DNA from: Flavobacteriaceae bacterium
Lineage (GTDB): Bacteria; Bacteroidota; Bacteroidia; Flavobacteriales; Flavobacteriaceae
Assembly: GCA_016744415.1 (NCBI GenBank)
Contig: JADGEL010000003.1
Span: 62,001-126,000 of the forward strand
Direction of reading: 5' to 3'
Length of the DNA stretch: 64,000 nt
The notes below the pieces were generated by a model. It searched no databases. It was not told where the DNA came from and saw only the letters and a program-made list of their open reading frames with translations. Positions 37,134-45,742 of the stretch are shown piece after piece. Position 1 is the first letter of the stretch, and every line of letters begins with the position of its first letter. Made by a program: the position numbers and the translations under genes.

Positions 37134-38090
37134 ATGAGTTCAACTATTAAATACCCAATAGCATTAAAAAAAGACACTAATTTATTAGTAAATATATCAG
37201 ATGTTGAAAGTGGATTAAAATGTAATTGTTATTGCTTTGAGTGCAAAGAAGATTTAATAGCAATTAATAAAGTAGAAAATATACAAGCAGCACATTTTAG
37301 ACATTTAAAAGATTCAAATTGCAAAGGAAGCTTTGAATCGTATATACATTGGCTAACAAAAGAAATTTTTAAAGAAATAGACTGTATTCAAATCCCCCAA
37401 ATTACACCTTCCCATGTTGAATGTCAACGAATAAAACAATTTGAAAAAGTTGATTTGAATCAACTTTTTGACAGATACAATATTCCAAAGGAATTGAGAA
37501 AAATTTGTTTATCAGACTTTATACTTCAAGAAGAGTATGAACTAAATTTTGATCAATGTTTGATTGAGAAAACTTTTAAAACTCCTAATGGCAATATAAA
37601 AGTTGATATAGTCTTAAAAGATGATGGAGTTATAATGCTGATAGAACCTTTTTTAACACATAAGATTGATTGCGAAAAGAAAAAGAAAATTGAATTAGCT
37701 GATTTTACTACTTTGGAAATAGACTTAAACCCTTTTTATAAAATATATGGTTCAAATTTTTCAAAAGAGCAGTTAATAAAATATCTGAAGGTAGACCCAT
37801 TCACTAAATATTGGGTCCATTTTAGTGGTGAAAAAGTTGATTCTCTTTTGAAACGAATATATAATGAAATTGAAAATGACTTTAGATCCTATTTTCTTGA
37901 GTTTGAAAAATACAGAACCCAAAATTCCAAAATAGAATTAGAAAAAGGTAAAGAAGAAAAATTGCTACAAAAGATTCACATTTTAAGTGAAGAGTTAAAT
38001 ACTGTTAGAAGAGAGAAGCATTCAAAAACAGTTGAATTAAGCAGTTTAAAAAAGGAAATAAGAAATAGCTGTAAGTTTCTTGATATTTAA
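37134..38090 (+). CDS. CoiA-like protein with zinc-finger and PD-(D/E)XK-type nuclease features
   Basis: A 318-aa soluble protein I recognise only in outline. Residues 28-75 hold a Cys/His cluster (Cys30, Cys32, Cys34, Cys37, His54, His57, Cys63, then ESYIHW) as in competence protein CoiA-like N-termini. Residues 145-180 look like a PD-(D/E)XK core: Glu145, VDIVL with Asp158, then LIEPFLTHK with Glu171, His176 and Lys177. The rest (about 245-315) is coiled coil. Predicted activity is metal-dependent DNA cleavage or binding, but the canonical E-x-K/Q is E-P-F here. It follows the S9 peptidase by 10 bases and ends before the btuF gene, with no restriction partner visible. It may be a competence or defence gene. 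Confidence 0.65.
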   Translation: MSSTIKYPIALKKDTNLLVNISDVESGLKCNCYCFECKEDLIAINKVENIQAAHFRHLKDSNCKGSFESYIHWLTKEIFKEIDCIQIPQITPSHVECQRIKQFEKVDLNQLFDRYNIPKELRKICLSDFILQEEYELNFDQCLIEKTFKTPNGNIKVDIVLKDDGVIMLIEPFLTHKIDCEKKKKIELADFTTLEIDLNPFYKIYGSNFSKEQLIKYLKVDPFTKYWVHFSGEKVDSLLKRIYNEIENDFRSYFLEFEKYRTQNSKIELEKGKEEKLLQKIHILSEELNTVRREKHSKTVELSSLKKEIRNSCKFLDI

Positions 38091-38125
38091 AAATCTCCTT
38101 AATATATTTATAAATCCTGTTATTT

Positions 38126-39250
38126 CTATTCCATCTTCTCAAAAAAGGTCATCTGGTAATCACCCATTAATTCTGGATGTGCAATTTTGATGATGTCTTT
38201 TAAAACCAAATCTGGTCGGGTAGGAGCGAGTTCATAGTAGATAACACCTCCAGTTGCTCCTTTTTTATTAGCAAAAGTGTAGATGCTCTTTTTGTTAAAA
38301 GCATCAAATTCAATATAATGGCTACTTGAATTGAGCAATTGTTCTTTTGATGTATAATGTCCAGGAGCAATCCAAATTTCTGCATATTTTCCTTTGTCTA
38401 ATATATTTTCAAAATTGAGTTGCAAACTTCCAGTTCCTTTAGTATCACTCCACAAGTAACCAGTGTTTGCGTCTTTTAAAAATTGAGCGACAAAACTTTC
38501 ACCTGCTGGTAAATTCCACACATCTTTAAACATGACACCCGATAAGACCGTGGGTATGTTTTTAGAGTTATTCGCTAACTTTTTAGCATTAGCATATTGT
38601 ATTTCTATATTTTTAAAAATGGAATCTGCTTTTTTGTCTAAATTGTATAAAGCTCCAAAAACTCGAATCCATTCGGCTCTACCAAGTGGAGTCTTTTCTA
38701 ACCAATCACCATTGTATATTACTGGGATTCCTGATTTTTCAATTGTAGCTAGGGATTTATTACCAGCACTCATTGCAAATGCCATGACAAGATTTGGTTG
38801 TAAATCAATCAAAATTTCTGTGTTGATGTTACTATCTATTCCTAATTCTTGAATTTTGTTTTTATCAATCAGTATTCTTGTCTTTTCTGATGATACATAT
38901 TTGGTATTTGGGAAACCAACTAATGTATTTTGAACATCAAGTAACTCTAACATAGGAATATGAGTAGTACTCGTTACTACAATTTGTTGAATAGGAATTT
39001 GTATTAGGCTATCTGTAGATTTAAATTGAGACAAGTCAGTTTTTTCATTAACTAAAAAATAATTCAAATCGTATCCTGAATTAGGATAAGGAGATTTAAT
39101 AGTGATTTTTTTATAATTATTAAATTGCTTTATTTCAAAACCTTGTGCGTATTTATTTAAAGTATTAATTTCTTTGTTTATGAGTTTTGTTTCACAAGAA
39201 AAAAATATTATAATTAATAAAAGTAATCCAATATGTTTTGAGATATTCAT
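38126..39250 (-). CDS. btuF: Cobalamin-binding lipoprotein of the BtuF type
   Basis: A 374-aa substrate-binding protein (periplasmic-binding fold of the helical-backbone type used for cobalamin and iron siderophores). The signal peptide ends in a lipobox FFSC with Cys19, so it should be anchored to a membrane. Family features include QQIVVTSTTHIPMLELLDV, a middle GIPVIYNGDWLEKTPLGRAEWI, and WNLPAGESFVAQFLKDA. The B12 assignment rests on its divergence from a cobalamin-riboswitch-controlled btuB; the siderophore alternative cannot be excluded by sequence alone. The riboswitch is on the opposite strand and does not act on this gene. No btuCD genes lie in the window. Confidence 0.82.
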   Translation of the reverse strand: MNISKHIGLLLLIIIFFSCETKLINKEINTLNKYAQGFEIKQFNNYKKITIKSPYPNSGYDLNYFLVNEKTDLSQFKSTDSLIQIPIQQIVVTSTTHIPMLELLDVQNTLVGFPNTKYVSSEKTRILIDKNKIQELGIDSNINTEILIDLQPNLVMAFAMSAGNKSLATIEKSGIPVIYNGDWLEKTPLGRAEWIRVFGALYNLDKKADSIFKNIEIQYANAKKLANNSKNIPTVLSGVMFKDVWNLPAGESFVAQFLKDANTGYLWSDTKGTGSLQLNFENILDKGKYAEIWIAPGHYTSKEQLLNSSSHYIEFDAFNKKSIYTFANKKGATGGVIYYELAPTRPDLVLKDIIKIAHPELMGDYQMTFFEKME

Positions 39251-39275
39251 TTTATGAGTCCATTTTTTTAAAGTT

Positions 39276-39283
39276 CAAAAATA
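39276..39283 (-). promoter_or_regulatory. -7 promoter box for btuF
   Basis: Minus-strand TATTTTTG matches TAnnTTTG. The predicted start near 39272 gives a 22-base leader to ATG 39250, so btuF has its own promoter without a riboswitch. Confidence 0.45.
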
Positions 39284-39339
39284 ATATTATTTGGCAAACA
39301 AATGCGATTTAAATGTTAGTAGTTCATTGTTATGTTAAC

Positions 39340-39347
39340 TATATTTG
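39340..39347 (+). promoter_or_regulatory. -7 promoter box for the riboswitch-btuB transcript
   Basis: TATATTTG matches TAnnTTTG exactly. The predicted start near 39351 lies about 40 bases before the riboswitch core, so the whole element would be in the 5' leader. Confidence 0.5.
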
Positions 39348-39389
39348 CAACGATTATGGTTTTCAATTCTATTTAACTAGAAGCGAAAT

Positions 39390-39540
39390 TAAAAGGGAAT
39401 TCGGTGAAACTCCGAGACTGTTCCCGCAACTGTAAGTTTAGTCCACTTTATGTGGATGTTTATTGTTACTCTTTAAACCACTGTCTTTTTGTAGATGGGA
39501 AGGTCAGCAATAAAACACGAGTCAGGAGACCTGCCACAAT
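39390..39540 (+). promoter_or_regulatory. Cobalamin riboswitch upstream of btuB
   Basis: A 150-nt element with the classic parts of an adenosylcobalamin riboswitch: GGGAATTCGGTGAAACTCCG (39395-39414), CCCGCAACTGTAA (39423-39435), CCACTG (39478-39483), GATGGGAAGG (39494-39503) and the B12 box GAGTCAGGAGACCTGCC (39519-39535). Cobalamin binding should lower btuB expression. The following 100 bases form the likely expression platform, with a CAAACTT/AAGTTTG hairpin near 39551-39577. The short ORF that crosses it (39404-39613) is a by-product of this RNA. Confidence 0.95.
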
Positions 39541-39638
39541 TACTGAATTACAAACTTTCGGGAGAAAAAAGTTTGGGTTAGTAAAACTATTCCCAATTTT
39601 TTACCTGATTTAAAATTAATTATTTAAATCATTTTAAA

Positions 39639-41582
39639 ATGAAGCGAAACACTTTAAAATTAAGCGTTTTAACATTATTGCTATCTACTCAAATTGCAGT
39701 AGCACAAGAAGAACAAAAAGAGAAAGTAGAACAGCTAGATGAAGTTGTACTCTCTGACACCAAATTTGAATTGAAAAAAGAGAATTCTGGAAAAATAATC
39801 TACAAAATCACAAAAAAACAATTAGAGCAAAGCGCCGGAAAAACAATTACTGATTTATTAGATCAAGGAGCAGGAGTAGAAATTAGTGGTAACAATAATG
39901 CTACTGGCTATCCTATCGGAATCTATATTAGAGGTGGTAGAAACAGACAAGTAGCAATTGCTATTGATGGAGTATTAGTTAGTGATCCAACAGGGATAGC
40001 ATCTACTTACAATCTAAATTTGTTAGATTTAAATGAAGTAGAATCCATCGAAATTTTAAAAGGATCATCGAGTACTCTGTATGGTTCAGGTGCAGCAACT
40101 GGCGTGATAAACATCAAACTTAAAAAAGCATCAGAAGCACCAATAGCTTTTAATTACACAGCAAGTGTAGGTACAAATAGCACACAGAAAAATCGAGATT
40201 CTAAATTAAACAACCTAAATCAGAGTGTTGGATTAAGGGGGACTTTAAATAAATTTACTTATTTGGCAAACTATAGTCTTTCTAAAAGTGATGGAATTTC
40301 ATCAGCAAATGATAAAGATGCTGCAGAGCCTTTTGAAACGGATGCTTATAACAGTGATGCAGCTTTGGTGAAATTTGGTTTTGAAGCCTCAGAAAAATTA
40401 AATTTTGGAGTGTTTGGAAATTACAGTAAGTACAAATATGACTATGATGCAGGAGCTTATTTGGATTCTGAAGTAAACAATGGTTACGAAGAACAATTTC
40501 AATACGGACTAAAGTCAGGTTACAAATACAAAAAAGGAGAATTACTAGTAACTTTATCTATAACTAATTTAGAACGTGGATTTGATAGTTTTAACTCTTT
40601 CACTAATACTTTAGATAGCTATCTCTATAAAGGAACAAGTTTTTTTGCTGAGGCAATTAACAAATATGGTTTATCAGAAAAATCTCATTTTATTTTAGGA
40701 TTGAATTATCAAAATTTTGACAATCAAACCAACACGCCATTTGGTAATATTGACAAAGACAAGGCAAACTATAATACCATTGACCCTTTTGTGAGTTATA
40801 TATTTACTGGCGATAAAGGCTTGAATGTAAATGCCGGAGTTCGTTTAAACAATCATTCAGAATATGGTAGTCATTTTGTGTATCATATCAATCCGTCTTA
40901 TAATATTATAAAATCTGAAGATTTAAACTTTAAAGCATTGACCTCATATTCTACCGCATTTATTGCACCTAGTACCTATCAATTGTTTTCACAATATGGA
41001 AATTTAGATTTAGATCCAGAAGAAAACGCAACGTTTGAACTTGGTTTTGATTCATCTTATAAAAAATGGCTAGATTTAAGTTCAGTATTCTTTTATAGAG
41101 AAGAAAAAAACACCATCATTTTTGTTTCTGACCCTATAACATTTGTAGGTGGATATGAAAACGCTATTAATGATCAAAATGCAAAAGGAGTAGAAACTGA
41201 TTTGAATTTAAAACCATTGAAAAATTTGCAATTAAATCTTTCACATACATATACGCATAAAAGTACAGATTTAGATTATATCCCGTCACACAAAATCTCT
41301 GCGAGTGTAGATTATCAACCAATAAAACGCATGAATATTTCTGTTGCATATAATGGAGTAGGAGAGCGTACTTATTTTGACCAATGGGGAAGTTTTGGGC
41401 CTGCTGGTGAAGATGTAATTTTAGATGCTTACAATTTGGTTGATTTTAGTATCAACTACGGAATTGAAAATGTTACTGCTTGGGTAAATCTAAGTAATGT
41501 TTTTAATGAAGGCTATGAAGATGTATTAGGCTACTCAACTAGAGGGCGTAATTTCTTGGTTGGATTAAAATTTAAGTTTTAA
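39639..41582 (+). CDS. btuB: Cobalamin TonB-dependent receptor BtuB
   Basis: A 647-aa outer-membrane receptor that brings vitamin B12 into the periplasm with TonB energy. Signal peptide 1-22 (ending VAQ), TonB box region EQLDEVVLSDT (about 31-41), plug domain to about 165 with YIRGGRNRQVAIAIDGV and EILKGSSSTLYGSGAATGVINI, then a beta-barrel ending in VGLKFKF. B12 as ligand is inferred from the cobalamin riboswitch directly upstream and from the divergent BtuF gene. A strong terminator follows the stop. Confidence 0.93.
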   Translation: MKRNTLKLSVLTLLLSTQIAVAQEEQKEKVEQLDEVVLSDTKFELKKENSGKIIYKITKKQLEQSAGKTITDLLDQGAGVEISGNNNATGYPIGIYIRGGRNRQVAIAIDGVLVSDPTGIASTYNLNLLDLNEVESIEILKGSSSTLYGSGAATGVINIKLKKASEAPIAFNYTASVGTNSTQKNRDSKLNNLNQSVGLRGTLNKFTYLANYSLSKSDGISSANDKDAAEPFETDAYNSDAALVKFGFEASEKLNFGVFGNYSKYKYDYDAGAYLDSEVNNGYEEQFQYGLKSGYKYKKGELLVTLSITNLERGFDSFNSFTNTLDSYLYKGTSFFAEAINKYGLSEKSHFILGLNYQNFDNQTNTPFGNIDKDKANYNTIDPFVSYIFTGDKGLNVNAGVRLNNHSEYGSHFVYHINPSYNIIKSEDLNFKALTSYSTAFIAPSTYQLFSQYGNLDLDPEENATFELGFDSSYKKWLDLSSVFFYREEKNTIIFVSDPITFVGGYENAINDQNAKGVETDLNLKPLKNLQLNLSHTYTHKSTDLDYIPSHKISASVDYQPIKRMNISVAYNGVGERTYFDQWGSFGPAGEDVILDAYNLVDFSINYGIENVTAWVNLSNVFNEGYEDVLGYSTRGRNFLVGLKFKF

Positions 41583-41610
41583 TTCTGCATACAAACAGAA
41601 AACAATATGT

Positions 41611-41650
41611 TTTAACAAAAAAGGAGCCAATTGGCTCCTTTTTTGTTAAA
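41611..41650. terminator. Bidirectional terminator between btuB and the M1 peptidase
   Basis: A perfect 20-bp inverted repeat (41611-41630 and 41631-41650) with core GGAGCC/GGCTCC and long A and T flanks. It can stop transcripts from both converging genes. Confidence 0.9.
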
Positions 41651-41661
41651 GTAATAAACAG

Positions 41662-43302
41662 TTATTTATAAGTATTATTAAATACAGCAATATAAAAGTT
41701 ACTGTCAATTTTAAAAGATGATATATCCTCTTCTAAGTCCAATTTAGAATACTTTGTTTTAGGTGTAATCCAACTTTCTTTGCCATTTATAAATACTTTA
41801 ATTGGCATTGTAAAATCACTATTGCAATTCGTCCATCTGAATGAAACTTTTTTATCACCAATAACGTATTCTAAAGTTGGGATTCTAAAATCTCTTAAGT
41901 ATTGATTGAAGAAAGGTTTTAAATCAACTCCCATTTTGTCACCAATAAACTCTTCGATTTGTTTCGTAGTAACTGTTTTATGGTAGAATTTTTCGTTTAG
42001 TCCTCTTAAAATAGAACGCCATTTTTCATCGTTATTGGCAATTTGTCTTAATGTATGTAATAAAGCGGCACCTTTCATATAAACATCAGAACCGGGTGTA
42101 TTGACATCATATGGTCCAATCATCGGTTTTTTATTACCAATACCGCTACGTTGGCTTAACACATATTTTGTTCCCAATTCTTTTCCAAAATGATAGTCTA
42201 AATATAAATTTTCAGAATAGCAAGTAAATCCTTCATGTACCCACATGTCCGCCATGTCTTTGTAAGTGATGTTATTCGCAAACCATTCATGCCCTGTTTC
42301 ATGAATTATGATGTAATCAAACTTCATTCCTCCAGGAGAGCGAGATCTACCGTAAAAACCATTTTTATAACCATTGCCATAAGTCACAGAACTTTGATGT
42401 TCCATTCCTGGATAAGACACTTCAACCAGTTTATAACTATCTTCATAAAAAGGATATGGCCCAAACCAATGCTCAAATGCCTCAAGCGTCATACTCGCTT
42501 GCTTAAAGTGTTCTTTGGCTTTTTCTAAATTGTAAGAAAGAACATAATAGTTACAATCTAATTCACCTTTCTCTCCATCAAATTTTTCAGAGAAATGTGT
42601 ATAATCACCAATATTAATATTTACACCATAATTATTAATAGGGTTAATAACCTTCCATACAAATGTTTTGGTGTTGTTATCATTTTCGACAGTGTTAACT
42701 AATCTACCATTTGCCACAGCAGTCAAATTACTTGGACAAGTTGCGCTAATTGTCATTCCATTGTCAGGTTCATCATACATATGATCTTTACATGGCCACC
42801 AAATACTAGCGCCTCCACCTTGACTAGCTTGTGATACAAAATCATTTCCATTTTCATCTTTTTCCCAAACAAAACCATCATCCCATGGCGGACGTTTAGA
42901 TATTTTTGGAGCACCCTCATAGAAAACTTTAATGCTATTTTCATCACCAATATTTTGTTTGTCACTTAGCGTAATATAAAAAGCATTTCCATTTCTTATA
43001 TAAGATAATGATTTCCCATTTTGAGTTACGGAAGTAATTTCCAAAGGTGGTTGTAAATCAATTTGCATGATAAAATTTGATTCTAAAACTTCATACGTAA
43101 TTATGTTACTTCCATTTAAGCTTTTATTCTCTATGTCAATAGCGATGTCTAAATCATAATGTTTTAAATCCCACCAAATTCTTTCGGATGTTATTGAGCC
43201 TCTAATGGAATCTTGATGTGTAAACTGCTTTTCTTGTGAAAATGCAAATACTGTTAAAAATAGAAACAGTAAAATAGCTGTTTTTTTGAAGGATTTTATC
43301 AT
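41662..43302 (-). CDS. M1-family aminopeptidase, exported
   Basis: A 546-aa exported zinc metallopeptidase. The signal peptide is residues 1-22 (FAFSQ); the N-terminal beta domain is followed by the zinc motif HETGH (His334, Glu335, His338) and, 18 residues later, the third ligand Glu357 (VHEGF), so the site is complete. The exopeptidase motif is GMEHQ in place of GAMEN, a variant I associate with the short bacteroidetal M1 group. The C-terminal helical domain of long M1 enzymes is absent; the protein ends in a short beta-rich segment. It is likely a periplasmic enzyme for peptide use. It stands alone between two terminators. Confidence 0.92.
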   Translation of the reverse strand: MIKSFKKTAILLFLFLTVFAFSQEKQFTHQDSIRGSITSERIWWDLKHYDLDIAIDIENKSLNGSNIITYEVLESNFIMQIDLQPPLEITSVTQNGKSLSYIRNGNAFYITLSDKQNIGDENSIKVFYEGAPKISKRPPWDDGFVWEKDENGNDFVSQASQGGGASIWWPCKDHMYDEPDNGMTISATCPSNLTAVANGRLVNTVENDNNTKTFVWKVINPINNYGVNINIGDYTHFSEKFDGEKGELDCNYYVLSYNLEKAKEHFKQASMTLEAFEHWFGPYPFYEDSYKLVEVSYPGMEHQSSVTYGNGYKNGFYGRSRSPGGMKFDYIIIHETGHEWFANNITYKDMADMWVHEGFTCYSENLYLDYHFGKELGTKYVLSQRSGIGNKKPMIGPYDVNTPGSDVYMKGAALLHTLRQIANNDEKWRSILRGLNEKFYHKTVTTKQIEEFIGDKMGVDLKPFFNQYLRDFRIPTLEYVIGDKKVSFRWTNCNSDFTMPIKVFINGKESWITPKTKYSKLDLEEDISSFKIDSNFYIAVFNNTYK

Positions 43303-43350
43303 TGATTTTAGTTATAATTTTTTAAACAAACTTTAAAATTAATTTTATCA

Positions 43351-43385
43351 AAAAAAAAAAGAAGAGAGTGAATTTCACTCTCTTC
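43351..43385 (-). terminator. Intrinsic terminator of the aquaporin gene
   Basis: Arms 43361-43372 and 43374-43385 pair perfectly over 12 bases; on the minus strand they are followed by ten T residues. It begins 18 bases after the aqpZ stop. Confidence 0.9.
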
Positions 43386-43402
43386 TTCCATATTTATTCA
43401 AT

Positions 43403-44104
43403 CTATTTATTGGGAGCTATAAATTTATATACAATTCCAGCTAAAATAGCACCAACAATAGGAGCAACCCAAAACAGCCATAATTGTCCCATTGCATTTG
43501 CTTCTGCAAATATTGCAACTGCAGTACTTCTTGCAGGATTTACTGATGTATTGGTAACAGGAATACTAATTAAGTGTATTAATGTTAAAGCCAATCCAAT
43601 TGCCATTCCTCCAAACCCTGGAGAAGCATTTTTGTGCGTAGCTCCTAATATTACAATCAAGAACATAAATGTCATCACAATTTCAGTAACTAATGCTCCT
43701 ACCATCCCAAAGTTTACACCGTAAACATTAGCATCATAAAAGTTAGTTGCAAAAGCACCCATAGCTGTCCCAACTCCTGTAAAATCTGCAGAACTACTTA
43801 CAATTAAGTATAAGATTCCAGCACCAGCAGCACCTCCTAATAATTGAGCTCCTATATAAGGCAATAGGTCTTTGGCTTCAAATCTTCCTCCAGCCCATAA
43901 TCCTATTGAAACTGCTGGATTAAAATGCCCTCCAGAAATATGACTCAAGGCATATGCTCCAGTTAATACTGTAAGACCAAAAGCTAAGGAAACTCCAACA
44001 AGTCCAATTCCTACTCCTGGAACTCCTGCTGCTAAGACTGCTGCCCCACAACCACCAAGAACAAGCCACGCTGTTCCAATAAATTCTGCTACTAATTTTT
44101 TCAT
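43403..44104 (-). CDS. aqpZ: Aquaporin Z
   Basis: A 233-aa major intrinsic protein with six membrane helices and the two pore-lining NPA loops: [12 protein letters not shown] (about 60-71) and [11 protein letters not shown] (about 187-197). The His, Arg and small residues around the NPA motifs fit a water-selective channel of the AqpZ type rather than a glycerol facilitator. It helps the cell follow rapid osmotic change. A perfect 10-bp inverted repeat lies 36-60 bases upstream of the ATG in the probable 5' leader or promoter. It is followed by a strong terminator. Confidence 0.95.
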   Translation of the reverse strand: MKKLVAEFIGTAWLVLGGCGAAVLAAGVPGVGIGLVGVSLAFGLTVLTGAYALSHISGGHFNPAVSIGLWAGGRFEAKDLLPYIGAQLLGGAAGAGILYLIVSSSADFTGVGTAMGAFATNFYDANVYGVNFGMVGALVTEIVMTFMFLIVILGATHKNASPGFGGMAIGLALTLIHLISIPVTNTSVNPARSTAVAIFAEANAMGQLWLFWVAPIVGAILAGIVYKFIAPNK

Positions 44105-44139
44105 TGTTTTTTAAGTTTTAGTTAGTAATAAATTAAGTG

Positions 44140-44164
44140 TGACTAATAGCTTGACTATTAGTCA
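44140..44164. promoter_or_regulatory. Perfect inverted repeat upstream of aqpZ
   Basis: TGACTAATAG (44140-44149), a 5-base spacer, CTATTAGTCA (44155-44164). A near-consensus -7 box (minus-strand TATATTTA, 44177-44184) lies just upstream, putting the repeat at about +9 to +33 of the transcript. It could be a repressor site for a dimeric regulator or a leader hairpin. Confidence 0.6.
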
Positions 44165-44258
44165 TTTTTCGATTTTTAAATATAGGAAAAAAAATTATTG
44201 GATTTGTAAGGCGAGTAAAAAGTTATAAATGGGTTGCTAATGATTAATAAAATAATCT

Positions 44259-44327
44259 GTCTTTCCCGCGCATGCGGGAATCCAAGTTTAATTGGGCTAA
44301 ATAGATTCCCGCTTTCGCGGGAAAGAC
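44259..44327. repeat. REP-like inverted repeat, full copy
   Basis: GTCTTTCCCGCG (44259-44270) is mirrored by CGCGGGAAAGAC at the right end (44316-44327). Each half is itself a hairpin (CCCGCGCATGCGGG; TCCCGCTTTCGCGGGA). The left half recurs at 34713-34740. It has a higher G+C content than its surroundings and lies just beyond the thrC stop, a typical place for REP-type elements. Confidence 0.75.
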
Positions 44328-44331
44328 ATAA

Positions 44332-45624
44332 TTATTTTAACAAAAAATCTTTTAATTCCTTATAAGTCTCAATCTTAGTGGCCTCTTTTTCTTTATCAAT
44401 TACAGATTTAATTTGAGATGGAATTTCAATTTGATTTGCAATAACCTCATCCAAAACAGGTAAAAATTTAACAGGATGGGCAGTTTCTAAAAACACACAT
44501 TGTGTGTTGTCATTATTTTTTAAATGTTCTTTGACACCCAAATATCCAATGGCACCATGAGGATCCGCCGTGTAATTACATTCTTTAAATAAATGTAACA
44601 TAGCTTCACGCGTTTCATTATCAGTAAAGGAATAGGAGTGAAGGTTGTTTTTTAGTTTGTCAAAATCATTGTCATGTAATTTTTCAATTCTGATAAAATT
44701 ACTTGGATCACCAACATCCATTGCATTTGAGATGGTTTGAATTGATGGCTTTGGTTGATAATTACCTGATTCTAAATAATCAGTAACTACTTTATTAGCA
44801 TTAGTTGCTGCAATAAATAAATCAATTGGCAAGCCTAATTTCTGTGCCATCATGCCTGCACAAATATTTCCATAATTTCCTGATGGAATTGAAAACACTA
44901 ATTTTTTACTTTTGTCTTTTAATTGTTTATAAGCAAAAGCAAAATAAAACATTTGGGGTAACCACCGTGCGATGTTGATTGAATTGGCTGATGTTAATTG
45001 CATTTTGGAAGTAATAGAAGTATCCAAAAATGCTTTTTTCACCATAGCTTGACAGTCATCAAAAACACCATCAACTTCCAAAGCTTTGATGTTTTGACCT
45101 AAAGTTGTCAATTGTTTTTCTTGGATATCACTCACTTTACCGCTAGGGTATAAAATTACCACATTTACACCTTCAACTCCTAAAAATCCACTTGCTACAG
45201 CGCCACCAGTATCACCTGATGTTGCTACTAATACAGTCACTTCATTAGGATTTTTATTATTAAAATAGGACAAACAGCGCGCCATAAATCGAGCGCCAAC
45301 ATCTTTAAATGCCATGGTAGGTCCGTGGAATAATTCTAATGAATAAATATTTTTTTCAACTTCAATTAGTGGGAAATTAAATTGCAAAACATCAGCAATG
45401 ATCTCTTTTAAATCTTTTACTGGAATTTCATCACCAACAAATTGTTTGATGAGTTTATAGGCAATTTCATTATTAGAATATGCTTCGATATTCTCAAAAA
45501 AAGATGTAGGCAAAGGAGTTCTTGATTCAGGAAAATATAATCCCTTATCTGATGCTAATCCTTTGATAACCGCTTCGCAAAATGATACTTGTGGGGCTTT
45601 GTTGTTTAGGCTGTAATACTTCAT
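44332..45624 (-). CDS. thrC: Threonine synthase
   Basis: Last step of threonine synthesis: converts O-phosphohomoserine to threonine with PLP. The 430-aa protein has the PLP lysine in HGPTMAFKDVGARF (Lys107), the phosphate-binding SGDTGGAVASGF and the FSIPSGNYGN motif. Length is normal. It is the third gene of thrA-thrB-thrC; the gap from thrB is 118 bases and holds a dispersed repeat, so its level could differ from the upstream genes. Confidence 0.96.
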   Translation of the reverse strand: MKYYSLNNKAPQVSFCEAVIKGLASDKGLYFPESRTPLPTSFFENIEAYSNNEIAYKLIKQFVGDEIPVKDLKEIIADVLQFNFPLIEVEKNIYSLELFHGPTMAFKDVGARFMARCLSYFNNKNPNEVTVLVATSGDTGGAVASGFLGVEGVNVVILYPSGKVSDIQEKQLTTLGQNIKALEVDGVFDDCQAMVKKAFLDTSITSKMQLTSANSINIARWLPQMFYFAFAYKQLKDKSKKLVFSIPSGNYGNICAGMMAQKLGLPIDLFIAATNANKVVTDYLESGNYQPKPSIQTISNAMDVGDPSNFIRIEKLHDNDFDKLKNNLHSYSFTDNETREAMLHLFKECNYTADPHGAIGYLGVKEHLKNNDNTQCVFLETAHPVKFLPVLDEVIANQIEIPSQIKSVIDKEKEATKIETYKELKDFLLK

Positions 45625-45641
45625 ATTTATTCTTCAAAGTA

Positions 45642-45723
45642 TCATTTCGAACAAAGAGAGAAATCCCATGATTTATTTAAAAGATTTCTCGTAGATAATT
45701 AAAAATTATCTCTGTTGAAATGA
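45642..45723. repeat. Dispersed intergenic repeat between thrB and thrC
   Basis: TCATTTCGAACA (45642-45653) and TGTTGAAATGA (45713-45723) are imperfect inverted arms, enclosing GAGAAATC (45658-45665) and GATTTCTC (45683-45690), which also pair. The pattern matches a repeat family common between genes in this group. A one-arm relative lies at 23392-23418. Confidence 0.6.
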
Positions 45724-45742
45724 CAATAATTAATTATTCATA

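Noticed and set aside
39404-39613. A 69-aa ORF upstream of btuB
   Set aside because: It lies wholly across the cobalamin riboswitch and its expression platform; the conserved elements are RNA, not protein.
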